A program made the position numbers and the translations under genes. The notes below the pieces were generated by a model. It saw nothing but the letters and a program-made list of their open reading frames with translations. It was not told the origin of the DNA and did not search any database. A stretch of DNA of 64,000 nt, taken from contig JAQFVV010000050.1 in assembly GCA_028023455.1 (NCBI GenBank), positions 1,568,411 to 1,632,410 of the forward strand, given 5' to 3'. The DNA comes from Epiperipatus broadwayi. Its lineage: Eukaryota > Onychophora > Udeonychophora > Euonychophora > Peripatidae. Positions 55,095 through 64,000 of the stretch are shown here, piece after piece; position 1 is the first letter of the stretch; each line of letters starts with the position of its first letter.

Positions 55095-56235
55095 TTTGGG
55101 CATAATTGCTGAGATATTCTTGACTTCGTTTAAGGAGAAGCCATAAGACATCACATCACATCACATTTATCCATAACTATAATAATTTTAAAAAAATCTA
55201 AAGCTTTAAAGATACTTATGCATTATCCTTCACAGTTTAGCAGATGATTTTTTGAAATATACAATTTCAGGGGCATACAATAAATGCTAAAAAAAAACAA
55301 AATAGTTGACATGTAGCGGCCATATTTAATATTTATATTTTTTAAAATAATATTATTGTTATTTTAAACAAAGAAAAATTTGTGCAAAAATTGATTATAA
55401 TATTTCCAATTTATTTATTATTATTTTGGTGTATTAGGTAAAGTCATTAATATAAAAATAAGACAAAATATATAAAGTGTCATTTCAAGTGCTTTTCAGG
55501 AGGGCAGGATCCTGTAAATGCATCACTGCATGCTCTTCTGTCAAATGAAGATATCAAACATTCATCATTGTGACAAAATCCTACAAAAATAAAAATTCTG
55601 ACATAGAACAAACTACAAATGTTTGGAGTGGGTCCGCATTTACATGTTATAATATAAATAAAAAAATTGAAATAAAGTTTCTAATAAAATTTATAATTAA
55701 TTGATTATTTTTTTACAACTCAACAGCTAACACTTATTTGGCAAAATAAATTTTTTTAAAAAAATATGTGTATGCCCCTGAAACTGTATATTAAAAAATG
55801 CTGCCAAATTTGGTACACGGGATAATGCACATGTACCATTCTAAAAATGTCACAAAATTAAAGAAAGAAAAAAGAAAATTAAATAAAATTCTAATAAAAA
55901 TGTTAAAAACTCTAAAGTGGATTTGAACCCAGCCTTTCAAGCTCCCCATAGGCACCCATTCTATTCAATACAACCAATACATATGGATAGAGTGGATGAC
56001 TGTGGGAAGCTTAAAAATTTGGGTTCAAATCCCTTTACTTACATCTAGGTTAAGTATATACATTATATTTGTATTTCAAACTAAAGATAAATAAATATCT
56101 AAGATGAGAAAAGAATTTAACAAAAATAAAATGGCTATCTTCAAAATAACTTAGTAAATAAATTGAAATATAAAAAAAATTACACAATAAAATAAATTGT
56201 AAACTTTATCAATCAAATTTCAATGTATTACTTAA
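55095..56235. other. AT-rich DNA, no gene seen
   Basis: Contains three CATCA-type short repeats near 55150 and CCAGCCTTTCAAGCTCCCCA near 55930, which is similar to text near 2210 (TTTCAAGCAAC). A short inverted pair lies at 55920-56035 (TTTGAACCCAGCCTTTC and AAATTTGGGTTCAAATCC). Nothing further was identified. Confidence 0.45.
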
Positions 56236-56239
56236 TAAT

Positions 56240-56640
56240 ATTTAATAGAAGAGCAATACAGAGACTCCAGACCAACAAAGAGGTATGGAGAGATGCATGT
56301 TGGGAGTAACAAAAAGAGATCGGAAATGCAATGTACGGGTAAGAGAACAAACAGGTGTTACTGACCTCATTGAAAAAATTAAAAAATTGAAGTGGAGTTG
56401 GGCTGGGCATATTTCTAGAAGAGATGATAATAGATGGACAATTGAAATCCTAAACTGGATTCCAAGAGATTGTAAAAGACCTAGAAAGAGACCACATGTG
56501 AGATGGATAGATGAAATAAGAAAATGTGCAGGGATGATGTGGAGAAGAGAAGCTAAAGATTGGAGAAGATGGTTTGAACTTGGAGAGACCTTCATCCTGC
56601 AATATATTGATAATAGTTGATGATGATGATGATGACATTT
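56240..56640 (+). mobile_element. RTE LINE 3' end, best-preserved fragment
   Basis: An open frame of 111 codons (56285-56620) begins MERCMLGVTKRDRK and contains LKWSWAGHISRRDDNRW, LNWIPRDCKRPRKRPHVRW and the stop after YIDNS. It is followed by GATGATGATGATGATGAC, the tail. This is the cleanest copy of the C-terminal domain and the best seed for a family consensus. The 5' truncation point is at about 56240. Confidence 0.85.
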
Positions 56641-56644
56641 AATG

Positions 56645-59090
56645 GCATAATATGATTTTTAATTTTTTCAACAATTTGATCTTTTTTGTTGTTAATGATG
56701 ATGAAGAATGTACACAAGTTACTTAACTGCGAATTTGTACTTTTAATCTTATAGCACATCAAAGTTTATTATTTTTATTTCAGTTTTTTTTAACGTAAGC
56801 TTTATTAAAAAATAAAAATGTCAATTCGAGAAAAAGGCACAGTTGACTTAATTCTCTATAGTTTTTTTTTTTTTAAAGTATTATTTTAAATGTTTTTCAC
56901 CTTTTTTTTTTTTTTGTTTAGTTTTTTAAATAAGCATTGTGAGTTTAGTAAGTCTATTTTTTAGTTAAATTGACTGAAAAAAACAAAACAAACAAACAGT
57001 AAAAAGTAAAAAAAATGTACTGTAAATAATTTCGTATTCGCGTGTGTGGATGGATGTTAATGCGTGTGTATTTGTCAAATAAAACTAAAAAAAAACATTC
57101 ATATAAATATATTAAATATCCAGCATTGTTTATAGCAGATTGGCAGATTATAGAATCTGAGACTCATAAATCAAGGTTACAACTTCGTGACTTCTGGACC
57201 TCTAACTTTATATGAACTTCCAGATGAACACAGAGATTAATGTATTTGATGCCTCTAGCTCACCTGGAAAGTGAAGATTATTCATGCACAGTGAGAAACA
57301 GTAGTCAGACTTTTTATGCTGAGGAATTGCTGTGATATGATGGATATAAATATAGAAAGCAAGTGAATAGTTGATGCTTGGGAGGTCACAAAATAGGATT
57401 ACTGAGCCAAGCTGTAATCCATGGATCTTTATCTCTTGTGTCCACAAATCTACAATAGTCCTAATTATGCAAGCCTGCATAAATATATAAGGTCAAGAAA
57501 TACCATATAGCTTAATGACCAGTGTCAAAAACTACAATTTGAATAAAGTTAGAATTGGGAAACTTTTACATGTAGTTCACAATATCTAAGAAAACTTAAA
57601 CATTTTTATTTCAGATAGCTGACTCATACTCAACTAACCATCAATTTATTGATTGATAAATAAAATAAATAGCAATAATTATCTAAAGAATAAACAAATA
57701 AAATATGTAAATATGTCACTGCTCAGCCACTGAGAGAAGTACATTATTATAATACTTTTCAGTGAAAACATTTGGATGGCCCTTTATCTTCAAAGAGTTA
57801 TTTAACATGGATTTACTTTTTACCAATATTATCTGCAATTTTTGCCAAAACAATATAATGTTTTCACAGATATATAATGTAAATAAAATACTTTTTAGAT
57901 TAAACTGTACATTAGTTTTGATTAATTCCCAATATTTTGAGAAAATAGCATCCGCCTCTGTCAAGATTAACTTTACAAAGACAAACTGCTAGATCTGAAA
58001 TAGTAATGAGATTGAATGTGAAGTAGTTGAGCATTCACAATATGTGGATTACTAAAATGTTTATTTTCTTCAGTTTCCCCTTTAATTGATTTCAAATTTG
58101 TATTAGAAGAAAGAGATAAAATGTGATTTCCATAAGGCTGGAATATGTTGTACTTCATCAGCTCTATTTAAACTAGTTGGTCTTTTCATTATTTGAATTG
58201 ATTTCTTCATGGTTCTCAAATCATACTCTCCAAATTAGAAAGTATTTTAGCATTTTCAAAATCAAGTTTGTGACCAATTTCTAAAAAAATGAAAAGTAAA
58301 AGTTTATATATTTAACTTTTGATTAAAGACATTTTTATGTTCATTAATTATAACATTAATTTATCTATCAACTTTTAAAGCACTGTAAACATGAAATTTG
58401 ATAAACTCTCTGGTATTCCAAAAACACTCTGTCTTTAGGTTTTTGGAAAAAATCACCAATTTTTTTGTTAGTGGAAAAAGTAGTCCTTATGTTAAAATTG
58501 CATAGTCTTCTACTGATTTATCAGTGTCTTCTTTAATAAAAGGTAAGACCATTCTATTACCAGTTGAATTATAAATGTTAACCTCTTTCTTCTTTTTAGT
58601 ATCAATCCTATGTAATGCCTTATATATGTTTTTATTGTAACCATTAGAAAGTGGGATATTTTGTGTTAAATTCTATTTCTTGAGTAAGATGCTCTTTAGC
58701 TGACAAACTACAAGCTCTCATGAAAAGATATTTTGTTACAGAAAAATTAAAATTAAGATATCCGTTTGTATTGATGGATTTTCTGTAAACTGATATTGAT
58801 AAGGAGTCATCACATTTTCTTATAATCTAAGATTAAGTTTACCATGGAAGCTGAAAATAACAAATAACTATTTTTCTAGCTGTTTTGATTGCAAGAATAT
58901 GTGATGAGTTCTTATCAGTATCAGTTTACAGAAAATCCACCTATACATACAGATATCTTAATTTTAATCCTCATCATCATCCTGTGTAAATATTTTCGGT
59001 AGCAAAAAATCTTTTGATGAGAACTTGTAAGATTATCGGATGAAGATCATCTTACTCAAGAAATAGAACTATCAAAAATATTCTATTTTG
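56645..59090. other. AT-rich DNA, no gene seen
   Basis: Three T or A runs lie near 56850-57090. Frames at 57208-57480, 57716-57992 and 57973-58158 overlap on opposite strands and lack domains. A loose foldback lies near 58665-59075: TATTTCTTGAGTAAGATGC is mirrored by TCATCTTACTCAAGAAATAG, and CTCTCATGAAAAGATATTTT by AAATCTTTTGATGAGAAC, around GGATTTTCTGTAAACTGATA and its inverse. Confidence 0.5.
58665..59075. repeat. Imperfect foldback, about 410 bp
   Basis: Nested inverted pairs: TTCTTGAGTAAGATG / CATCTTACTCAAGAA at the ends, TTAAAATTAAGATATC / GATATCTTAATTTTAA further in, and ATCAATGG-region text GGATTTTCTGTAAACTGATA / TATCAGTTTACAGAAAATCC near the centre. It was not matched to another family in this window and ends 25 bp before a family A element. 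Confidence 0.7.
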
Positions 59091-59210
59091 TTATGGTTAA
59101 AAAACAGGCAAAACTCTCTATATCGATGGACACTCAGTGCAAGCCAGAGTAATCAATGGATGCCAGAAGGCTTGTGCATAAAATCCCCATCTAGTGCTAC
59201 TCGTCCAATA

Positions 59211-59252
59211 TCCCCAGACTAGTTTCTGGCTTGTGGCCTTTGTCAGTGAAGA
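59211..59252 (-). ncRNA. Hammerhead-like motif, family A left arm
   Basis: Minus strand: TCTTCA, CTGACAA (one core G lost), stem II A-GGC/CACAA/GCC-A, GAAA (complement of 59223-59226), stem III AC/TA/GT, cleavage C (59217), TGGGGA. Stem I gives six pairs with two G-U. The core mutation should inactivate it, but the stems show the family consensus clearly. Confidence 0.55.
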
Positions 59253-59533
59253 GCCTTGGATCTGAGAGCAATGCAACTAGATCTTAGGATGTAATGCAAC
59301 CCTATAGCACCCACCTTTTATCTCTACTTAACTACAAAACCGTGAGTCTTAAATTGAAAACAATATAATATTTTCAATCTAAGATCATTAGCTTATATAG
59401 TCGTACAGGCCTGAACTAAGTTCAGTACCTATACATTTTGGTGTCTTTGGTTCTTTAATAACCAAAGCCATCACTATCCTATTAGTCAGGATTAGATCCT
59501 AAGATTTACATGCAGTGCTCTCAGATCCAAGGC

Positions 59534-59575
59534 TCCTCACTGATGAAGGCCTCAAGCCAGAAACTAGTCTGTGCA
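59534..59575 (+). ncRNA. Hammerhead motif, family A right arm
   Basis: TCCTCA, CTGATGA (59540-59546), stem II A-GGC/CTCAA/GCC-A, GAAA (59560-59563), stem III AC/TA/GT, C at 59569, TGTGCA. All core bases are intact. Stem I keeps its first two pairs and is damaged further out. An A-A mismatch sits at the base of stem II. Confidence 0.6.
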
Positions 59576-59749
59576 TATTGGAAAAGTAGGCACTAGATGG
59601 GGATTTTATACACAAGCCTTCTGGCATCCATTGATTACTCTGGCTTGCACTGAGTAGCACTACTGTATGGAGAGTTTTGCTGTTTTAATAACAGTTATAA
59701 GCAAGCATAAGAAATGGTGATCATGTGATGTTTATTGGTTACATCCAAA

Positions 59750-60475
59750 ATATACAGAGACACATATAAGCGACAAACTTATATGTGTGTGTGCAATTAT
59801 TTATCTGTATATATTCACATTTTCAATTATATATGTGTGCGTGCATGTATGTATATAAGTACATGTAAAAAAATCGTTACGTTAAAGATTTTCCGTTTTA
59901 AACGACTGTATATCAATTCTTACGGCAAGAGAAACAGGATCAAAAGTCGAATATTTTTTTACAACTGACGATCTATATCACTTTCGACAGATCTCCGTAT
60001 CAAACACTTTGATCTCAACTCTGTTATTGATCTTGAACATTAAATTATTGGTCTAGTCTCTGTCTGAGCTTTCATTACTACTTTTCAATTTTCAATGTTT
60101 TCCTCGACTTGAAAGCAATAAAATGCTTAGATCTACTAGAGTTAAGGCTTTCTCCAAATTTAACTATAGCTCGACTATTTATAGCTCTGAAACTAAGCTA
60201 AAAGGATGATAAATTGTTAACTTGCTTTAAAAAGTAAGTCAGAATTGAAAAAAGTTTAATAAAACTTAGGCCTACTCATCTATTTTAAAGATTTATTTAG
60301 GGTTCACATTTGGCAATGGGGGAGGGGGGTCAATTATTTAATAAAATAAAAATAAATTGGAATTATGAGTATAAAAATGAAATTCATTACAATTAATACC
60401 ATCTAATAATATAAAAAATAAACAAATGGAATTCATATTGTCAAAACTGAATATAAATATAAAACAACTCATAAA
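59750..60475. other. No gene supported
   Basis: TA- and TG-rich microsatellite-like text at 59780-59860, then ordinary AT-rich sequence with a G-rich run (GGGGGAGGGGGG) near 60319-60330. The 77-codon frame at 59735-59968 is Tyr/Cys-rich because of the TG repeats. Confidence 0.45.
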
Positions 60476-60479
60476 TCTA

Positions 60480-60945
60480 CTACATATACAATACAGTAAG
60501 AAATGTTTAAAAAAAAAAGCTTTTAATAAATGTTATCAATTCTTACTTATGGATGTGAGACTTGGACACTTAATAGAAAAGCAATGCAGAAACTTCAGAT
60601 CACTCAACAAAGTATGGAAAGATGTATGTTAGAAGTAACAAGAAGAGTTCAAAAACGAAATGCATGAATGATAAAACAAACAGATGTTATTGATATCATT
60701 GAAAAACTTAAAAGAATGAACCAGACTTGGGCTGGGCATATTGCTAGAAGAGATAATAATAGATGGGAATTAAAATCTTAAATTGGATTCCAAGAGATTG
60801 TAAAAAACCTAGAAAGAGACCACAGGTGAGATGGATGAATATAAGAAAGTATCCTGGGGTAATGTTGAAAAAAGAGACTGGATTAAACATGGAGAGCCTC
60901 ATCCTGCAGTGGCTCGATAATGATAGAAAATGATGATGATGAATA
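60480..60945 (+). mobile_element. RTE LINE 3' end fragment
   Basis: Starts in the segment before LTYGCETWTLN (60541 onward: SYLWM in the alternative frame), continues QSMERCMLEVTRRVQKR, a stop, then DIIEKLKRMNQTWAGHIARR, then further shifts to the GATGATGATGAAT tail. It reaches further 5' than the other short fragments but carries stops and at least two indels. Confidence 0.75.
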
Positions 60946-61029
60946 AGGCAATGGTAAATGCCAGCACAATAATAATAATAATAATCAATTCTTTTCAAAT
61001 ATAGTAGTGGTAATATGTAATTATATTAA

Positions 61030-61560
61030 TATATTGATGGAAATTCATCACGATCGAAAGTACTCCATGAAATAACTCAGCTACAGACTCCTCTTTTATG
61101 CTGAATTAAAAGTAAGATTAACATTATTCTAGAAATTTGATTATTTATGTTAAAATAATTGTGTTAATTGTACTTCTTAATGTCATAATCTTCATATGTC
61201 TTTGTATAATACAAAAGCAGTATAATAGAGTTACATTGTTAGTATTTTAAAGCATTAGAATCATTCTCATGGTTATCAATATTATAATTCATCATTAAAT
61301 AAAAGTTTAAAAACATTATTCATTTATAAACTGTTAGTTCTCTAATTGCTAGTGTCTATTTTGTATAATGAATCATGCTTATAATATAATATTAAATCAC
61401 TGGGGCAATCGAAACTGTCAAAGAGGTATGTGAAACAGTAAATGAAAGTTCTGAAGAAGATTGCTGGGTCAACTGAAACTGTCAAAGAGGGTGGTAATTA
61501 AAGCACTGTGAAACAACGGTAAAGTGCATAAATGATTTAATATTATATTATATACATTTG
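61030..61560. repeat. Repeat with G-type and core-like motifs
   Basis: ATCGAAAGTACTCC at 61052-61065 matches the inner-arm motif of foldbacks G1 and G2. Further on, GCAATCGAAACTGTCAAAGAG (61406-61426) and CTGAAGAAG...GAAACTGTCAAAGAGG (61451-61491) are two direct partial copies of a family C-like core. Their stem bases GATTG/CAATC replace GACTG/CAGTC seen in family C, a paired substitution. Confidence 0.5.
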
Positions 61561-62016
61561 GCAAAGCAATAAGAACAATTAGTTATTATACTTCTCGAAG
61601 AAGATATGAATCAAATTTCTTGGATTTTTTTTTCTTTTAATATATATGTTGTACCAGTTCAGACACACTTTTGAAATAAAACTTGCCTGGCCTTCAAGCT
61701 TTTCACCCAGCTACTGACATAGGTATATTAAAAAGACAAAATGAAAGAAAATATAAGCAAAAGTGTCCAAGTCGGAGTTATTATTTTTTCTTCTAAAGTT
61801 GCAACCTATTTATTTCCTTCATTCTTATTTATAAACAGGTAAAAAATACATTTTTTTTTTGTTATTAAAAAATTGTACTTTTTTTTGTTAAATTGATTTG
61901 TAGTAATAAGTCAACCTTCCCCAATTTGATTTATTACATATAATTTGGAATAACCGTTCATAGAAAAAAAAGTTATGAGACACCACTTTTTTTTCTTTTA
62001 ATTTTAATGTTAAGTA

Positions 62017-62323
62017 CAGTGGCTCTCAACCTTCCAAATGTCACGGCCTTTTAATATAGTTCCTTATTTAGCAACTGTTATGAATAGAAAATATGTGTTT
62101 TCAATGGTCTAGATGACCCCTATGAAAGGCTTGTTTGACCCTTAATGGGGTTGCGACCCACAGGCGACCCTTTAATATAGTTCTTTATTTTGTGGTGACC
62201 CCAACTTATAATTTTGCTACTGTTATGAATTGAAAATATGTGTTTTCCAGTGGTCTAGGTGACCCCTGTGAAAGGCTTGTTTGACCCTCAAAGGGGTTGT
62301 GCCCCACAGGTTGAAAACCACTA
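62017..62323. mobile_element. SPIN-like hAT MITE, partial tandem dimer
   Basis: The left end CAGTGGCTCTCAACCTTCC and right end GGTTGAAAACCACTA form terminal inverted repeats (12 of 15 bases). The flanks GTTAAGTA and GTTTAGTA are an 8-bp target duplication with one change, the hAT hallmark. Internal text (GTGACCCC, TTTTGCTACTGTTATGAAT, GACCCCTGTGAAAGG, GGGGTTG...CCCACAGG) is recognisable as SPIN-type sequence known from vertebrates and a few invertebrates. The internal part is duplicated head to tail: one copy ends GCGACCCACAGG at about 62163 and the second starts at once with CGACCCTTTAATATAG. No transposase is encoded. Confidence 0.85.
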
Positions 62324-62329
62324 GTTTAG

Positions 62330-62860
62330 TAAGAAATGTTTTGAAAAACATTTCTACTTTAAGAGCATTATAAAATATTGTTATAATGAAGGAATTTTGA
62401 TAAATTCCAACCAGTAAAAATTGTTTTACATTATTCCAGAAAATTAAGTTGATTAAAGTGACAGAGCTAACTTGTGAATTATTGACACAGCTATTACGAA
62501 AACCAGCTAATAGCAAACATCACATTATAATAGGGTGAAAAGTATCTCATTAGTGCACTATCCATCTAACCCTGAAATTATGTAATTTCCTGCAGATACC
62601 AATTTTAGAAATGTCTCACTCCAAAATGCAACAACATTGAGGAAATAGAAGCAGCATCACCTGTAATTTTTCACATTATTTTTTAGATTTTTATCAGATT
62701 ATTCATGATGAACATATGTTCAGTCATATCAATATTCTGTTTGCAGAGTAATTAAATATAAGTTCATTGAATGAAACTTTAAATCTTGAAAAACTGCCTT
62801 ACAGATCAATTTTTAAAAGAGGTTCAAACTATAATAATAAATAAAATAATGGCATACACT
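62330..62860. other. AT-rich DNA, no gene seen
   Basis: The minus frame at 62223-62516 runs out of the hAT element and is not a gene. No other feature was recognised. Confidence 0.5.
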
Positions 62861-62864
62861 ATAT

Positions 62865-63220
62865 GATTTAATTTTATAAGCTTGTAATTATAAACTAAAA
62901 TAAAGAGTGTGCTAATCACTCTAACTAGCATTATTGATAAATGTTGCAAGAGAAAGCATTTCAAATCTCTATCTAGAAATTATCCACAGCCCCAGACCAA
63001 TTTATAGCTAATGTCTTTCCTCGGTGAGCACTAGAATCTAGTGTCTTAAATATCCTAGCATCTCACTGAGGAAAATCAATAGCTAGAAACTGGTCTGAGG
63101 CTGTGGATAATTTCTAGATAGAGATTTTAAATGCTTTCTCTTGTGGCATTTATCGATAAAGCTTGTTACAGCTATTAGGATGCTCTTTATTTTAATACAA
63201 ACTATATATTTAGCAAAGTG
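62865..63220. mobile_element. Family E foldback, diverged copy
   Basis: The arms contain AAAATAAAGAGTGTGCTAAT and its inverse near the ends, and ATCTCTATCTAGAAATTATC and its inverse inside. The core text CCAGTCTGAGG-type and TCACTGAGGA matches 50890-51222. It is more diverged than that copy, with one degraded ribozyme motif per arm. Confidence 0.7.
63060..63101 (+). ncRNA. Hammerhead motif, family E (diverged)
   Basis: ATCTCA, CTGAGGA (63066-63072), stem II region AAATCAATAGCTA, GAAA (63086-63089), stem III AC/TG/GT, C at 63095, TGAGGC. Core, stem III and five pairs of stem I (including one G-U) are kept. Stem II does not form convincingly, so activity is doubtful. Confidence 0.5.
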
Positions 63221-63424
63221 CAAAATCAAAATTCTGATGTTATGGTAAGATAGAACTTTATTTAAAATAAAAGACCTTTGTAAAAAAAAAAAGGATAATA
63301 GTAAAAATATTTATAGTAGTAAATTTAATATTAATATTCTCTAAATAATTTTAGCATTTTGTTTTTCCTTTAAATATGTATTTAACTTGTATTTCTTAAC
63401 AGCATTTTTTTACAATGTTGTAAG

Positions 63425-64000
<576 letters not shown>

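Larger units (their letters stand above)
59100..59745. mobile_element. Family A foldback, copy 5
   Basis: The best-preserved pair of arms: left 59107-59290 (CAAAACTCTCTATATCG, TGCCAGAAGGCTTGTGCATA) and right 59505-59690 in inverse (CACAAGCCTTCTGGCATCC). It ends AATGGTGATCATGTGATG. TTATGGTTA before and TTATTGGTTA after may be a slightly altered target duplication. There is a hammerhead-like motif in each arm. Confidence 0.75.

Noticed and set aside
56228-56638. Minus-strand frames of 60-117 codons
   Set aside because: They are antisense shadows of the RTE C-terminal frame on plus.
62223-62516. 97-codon minus-strand frame as a gene
   Set aside because: A large part of it is the translated SPIN-like element; the rest has no recognisable domain.

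Overview
This is AT-rich intergenic DNA from an animal, almost certainly an invertebrate. No protein-coding gene can be followed through it. There are no bacterial operons, no long credible open reading frames, no rRNA and no functional tRNA. Nearly everything recognisable is a repeat: decayed non-LTR retrotransposons, tRNA-derived SINEs, inverted (foldback) repeats, head-to-tail repeated units, one hAT-type MITE, and long simple-sequence arrays. The hAT element (62017-62323) resembles the SPIN group, known for horizontal transfer. SPIN-like elements are reported from a pond snail and a blood-feeding bug as well as from vertebrates, so a mollusc is plausible but unproven.

Layout. 1-12 kb: foldbacks, an RTE endonuclease relic and two SINEs. 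12-21 kb: AT-rich DNA with two adjacent near-perfect foldbacks (17.9-18.3 kb), a 540-bp foldback and a repeat unit with a hammerhead ribozyme (19.7-20.2 kb). 22-28 kb: a tandem repeat with two hammerheads (22.2-22.9 kb), repeats of about 360 bp, and a 216-bp duplication in a less AT-rich patch. 28.6-30.5 kb: a 1.8-kb TTC/GAA array. 31.1-31.3 kb: a weak candidate for the last exon of a minus-strand gene. 33-34.6 kb and 41.5-44.4 kb: the two longest RTE-type LINE copies, both dead. 35-51 kb: more foldbacks, three SINE copies, an unidentified coding relic (44.75 kb) and a foldback with a compact hammerhead (50.9-51.2 kb). 52-55 kb: an LTR-like block and an APE-endonuclease LINE split by a foldback. 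56-64 kb: RTE 3' ends, another ribozyme-like foldback, the SPIN-like element, and an ATT/ATC/ATT array that may be a LINE tail.

The main discovery candidate is a set of sequence-unrelated, short, non-coding repeat families that carry compact type I hammerhead ribozymes. Three families have a full set of core nucleotides with pairing stems I, II and III. A fourth is well supported but more decayed. Two more carry only a core-like motif. Several are repeated head-to-tail (units of about 373 and 413-417 bp) or arranged as inverted repeats, and two copies are flanked by 11-12 bp target duplications. This resembles the retrozymes and Penelope-like terminal repeats known in animals, but the palindromic arrangement and the number of families in one window are unusual. 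All readings were made by eye; no folding or database search was run.
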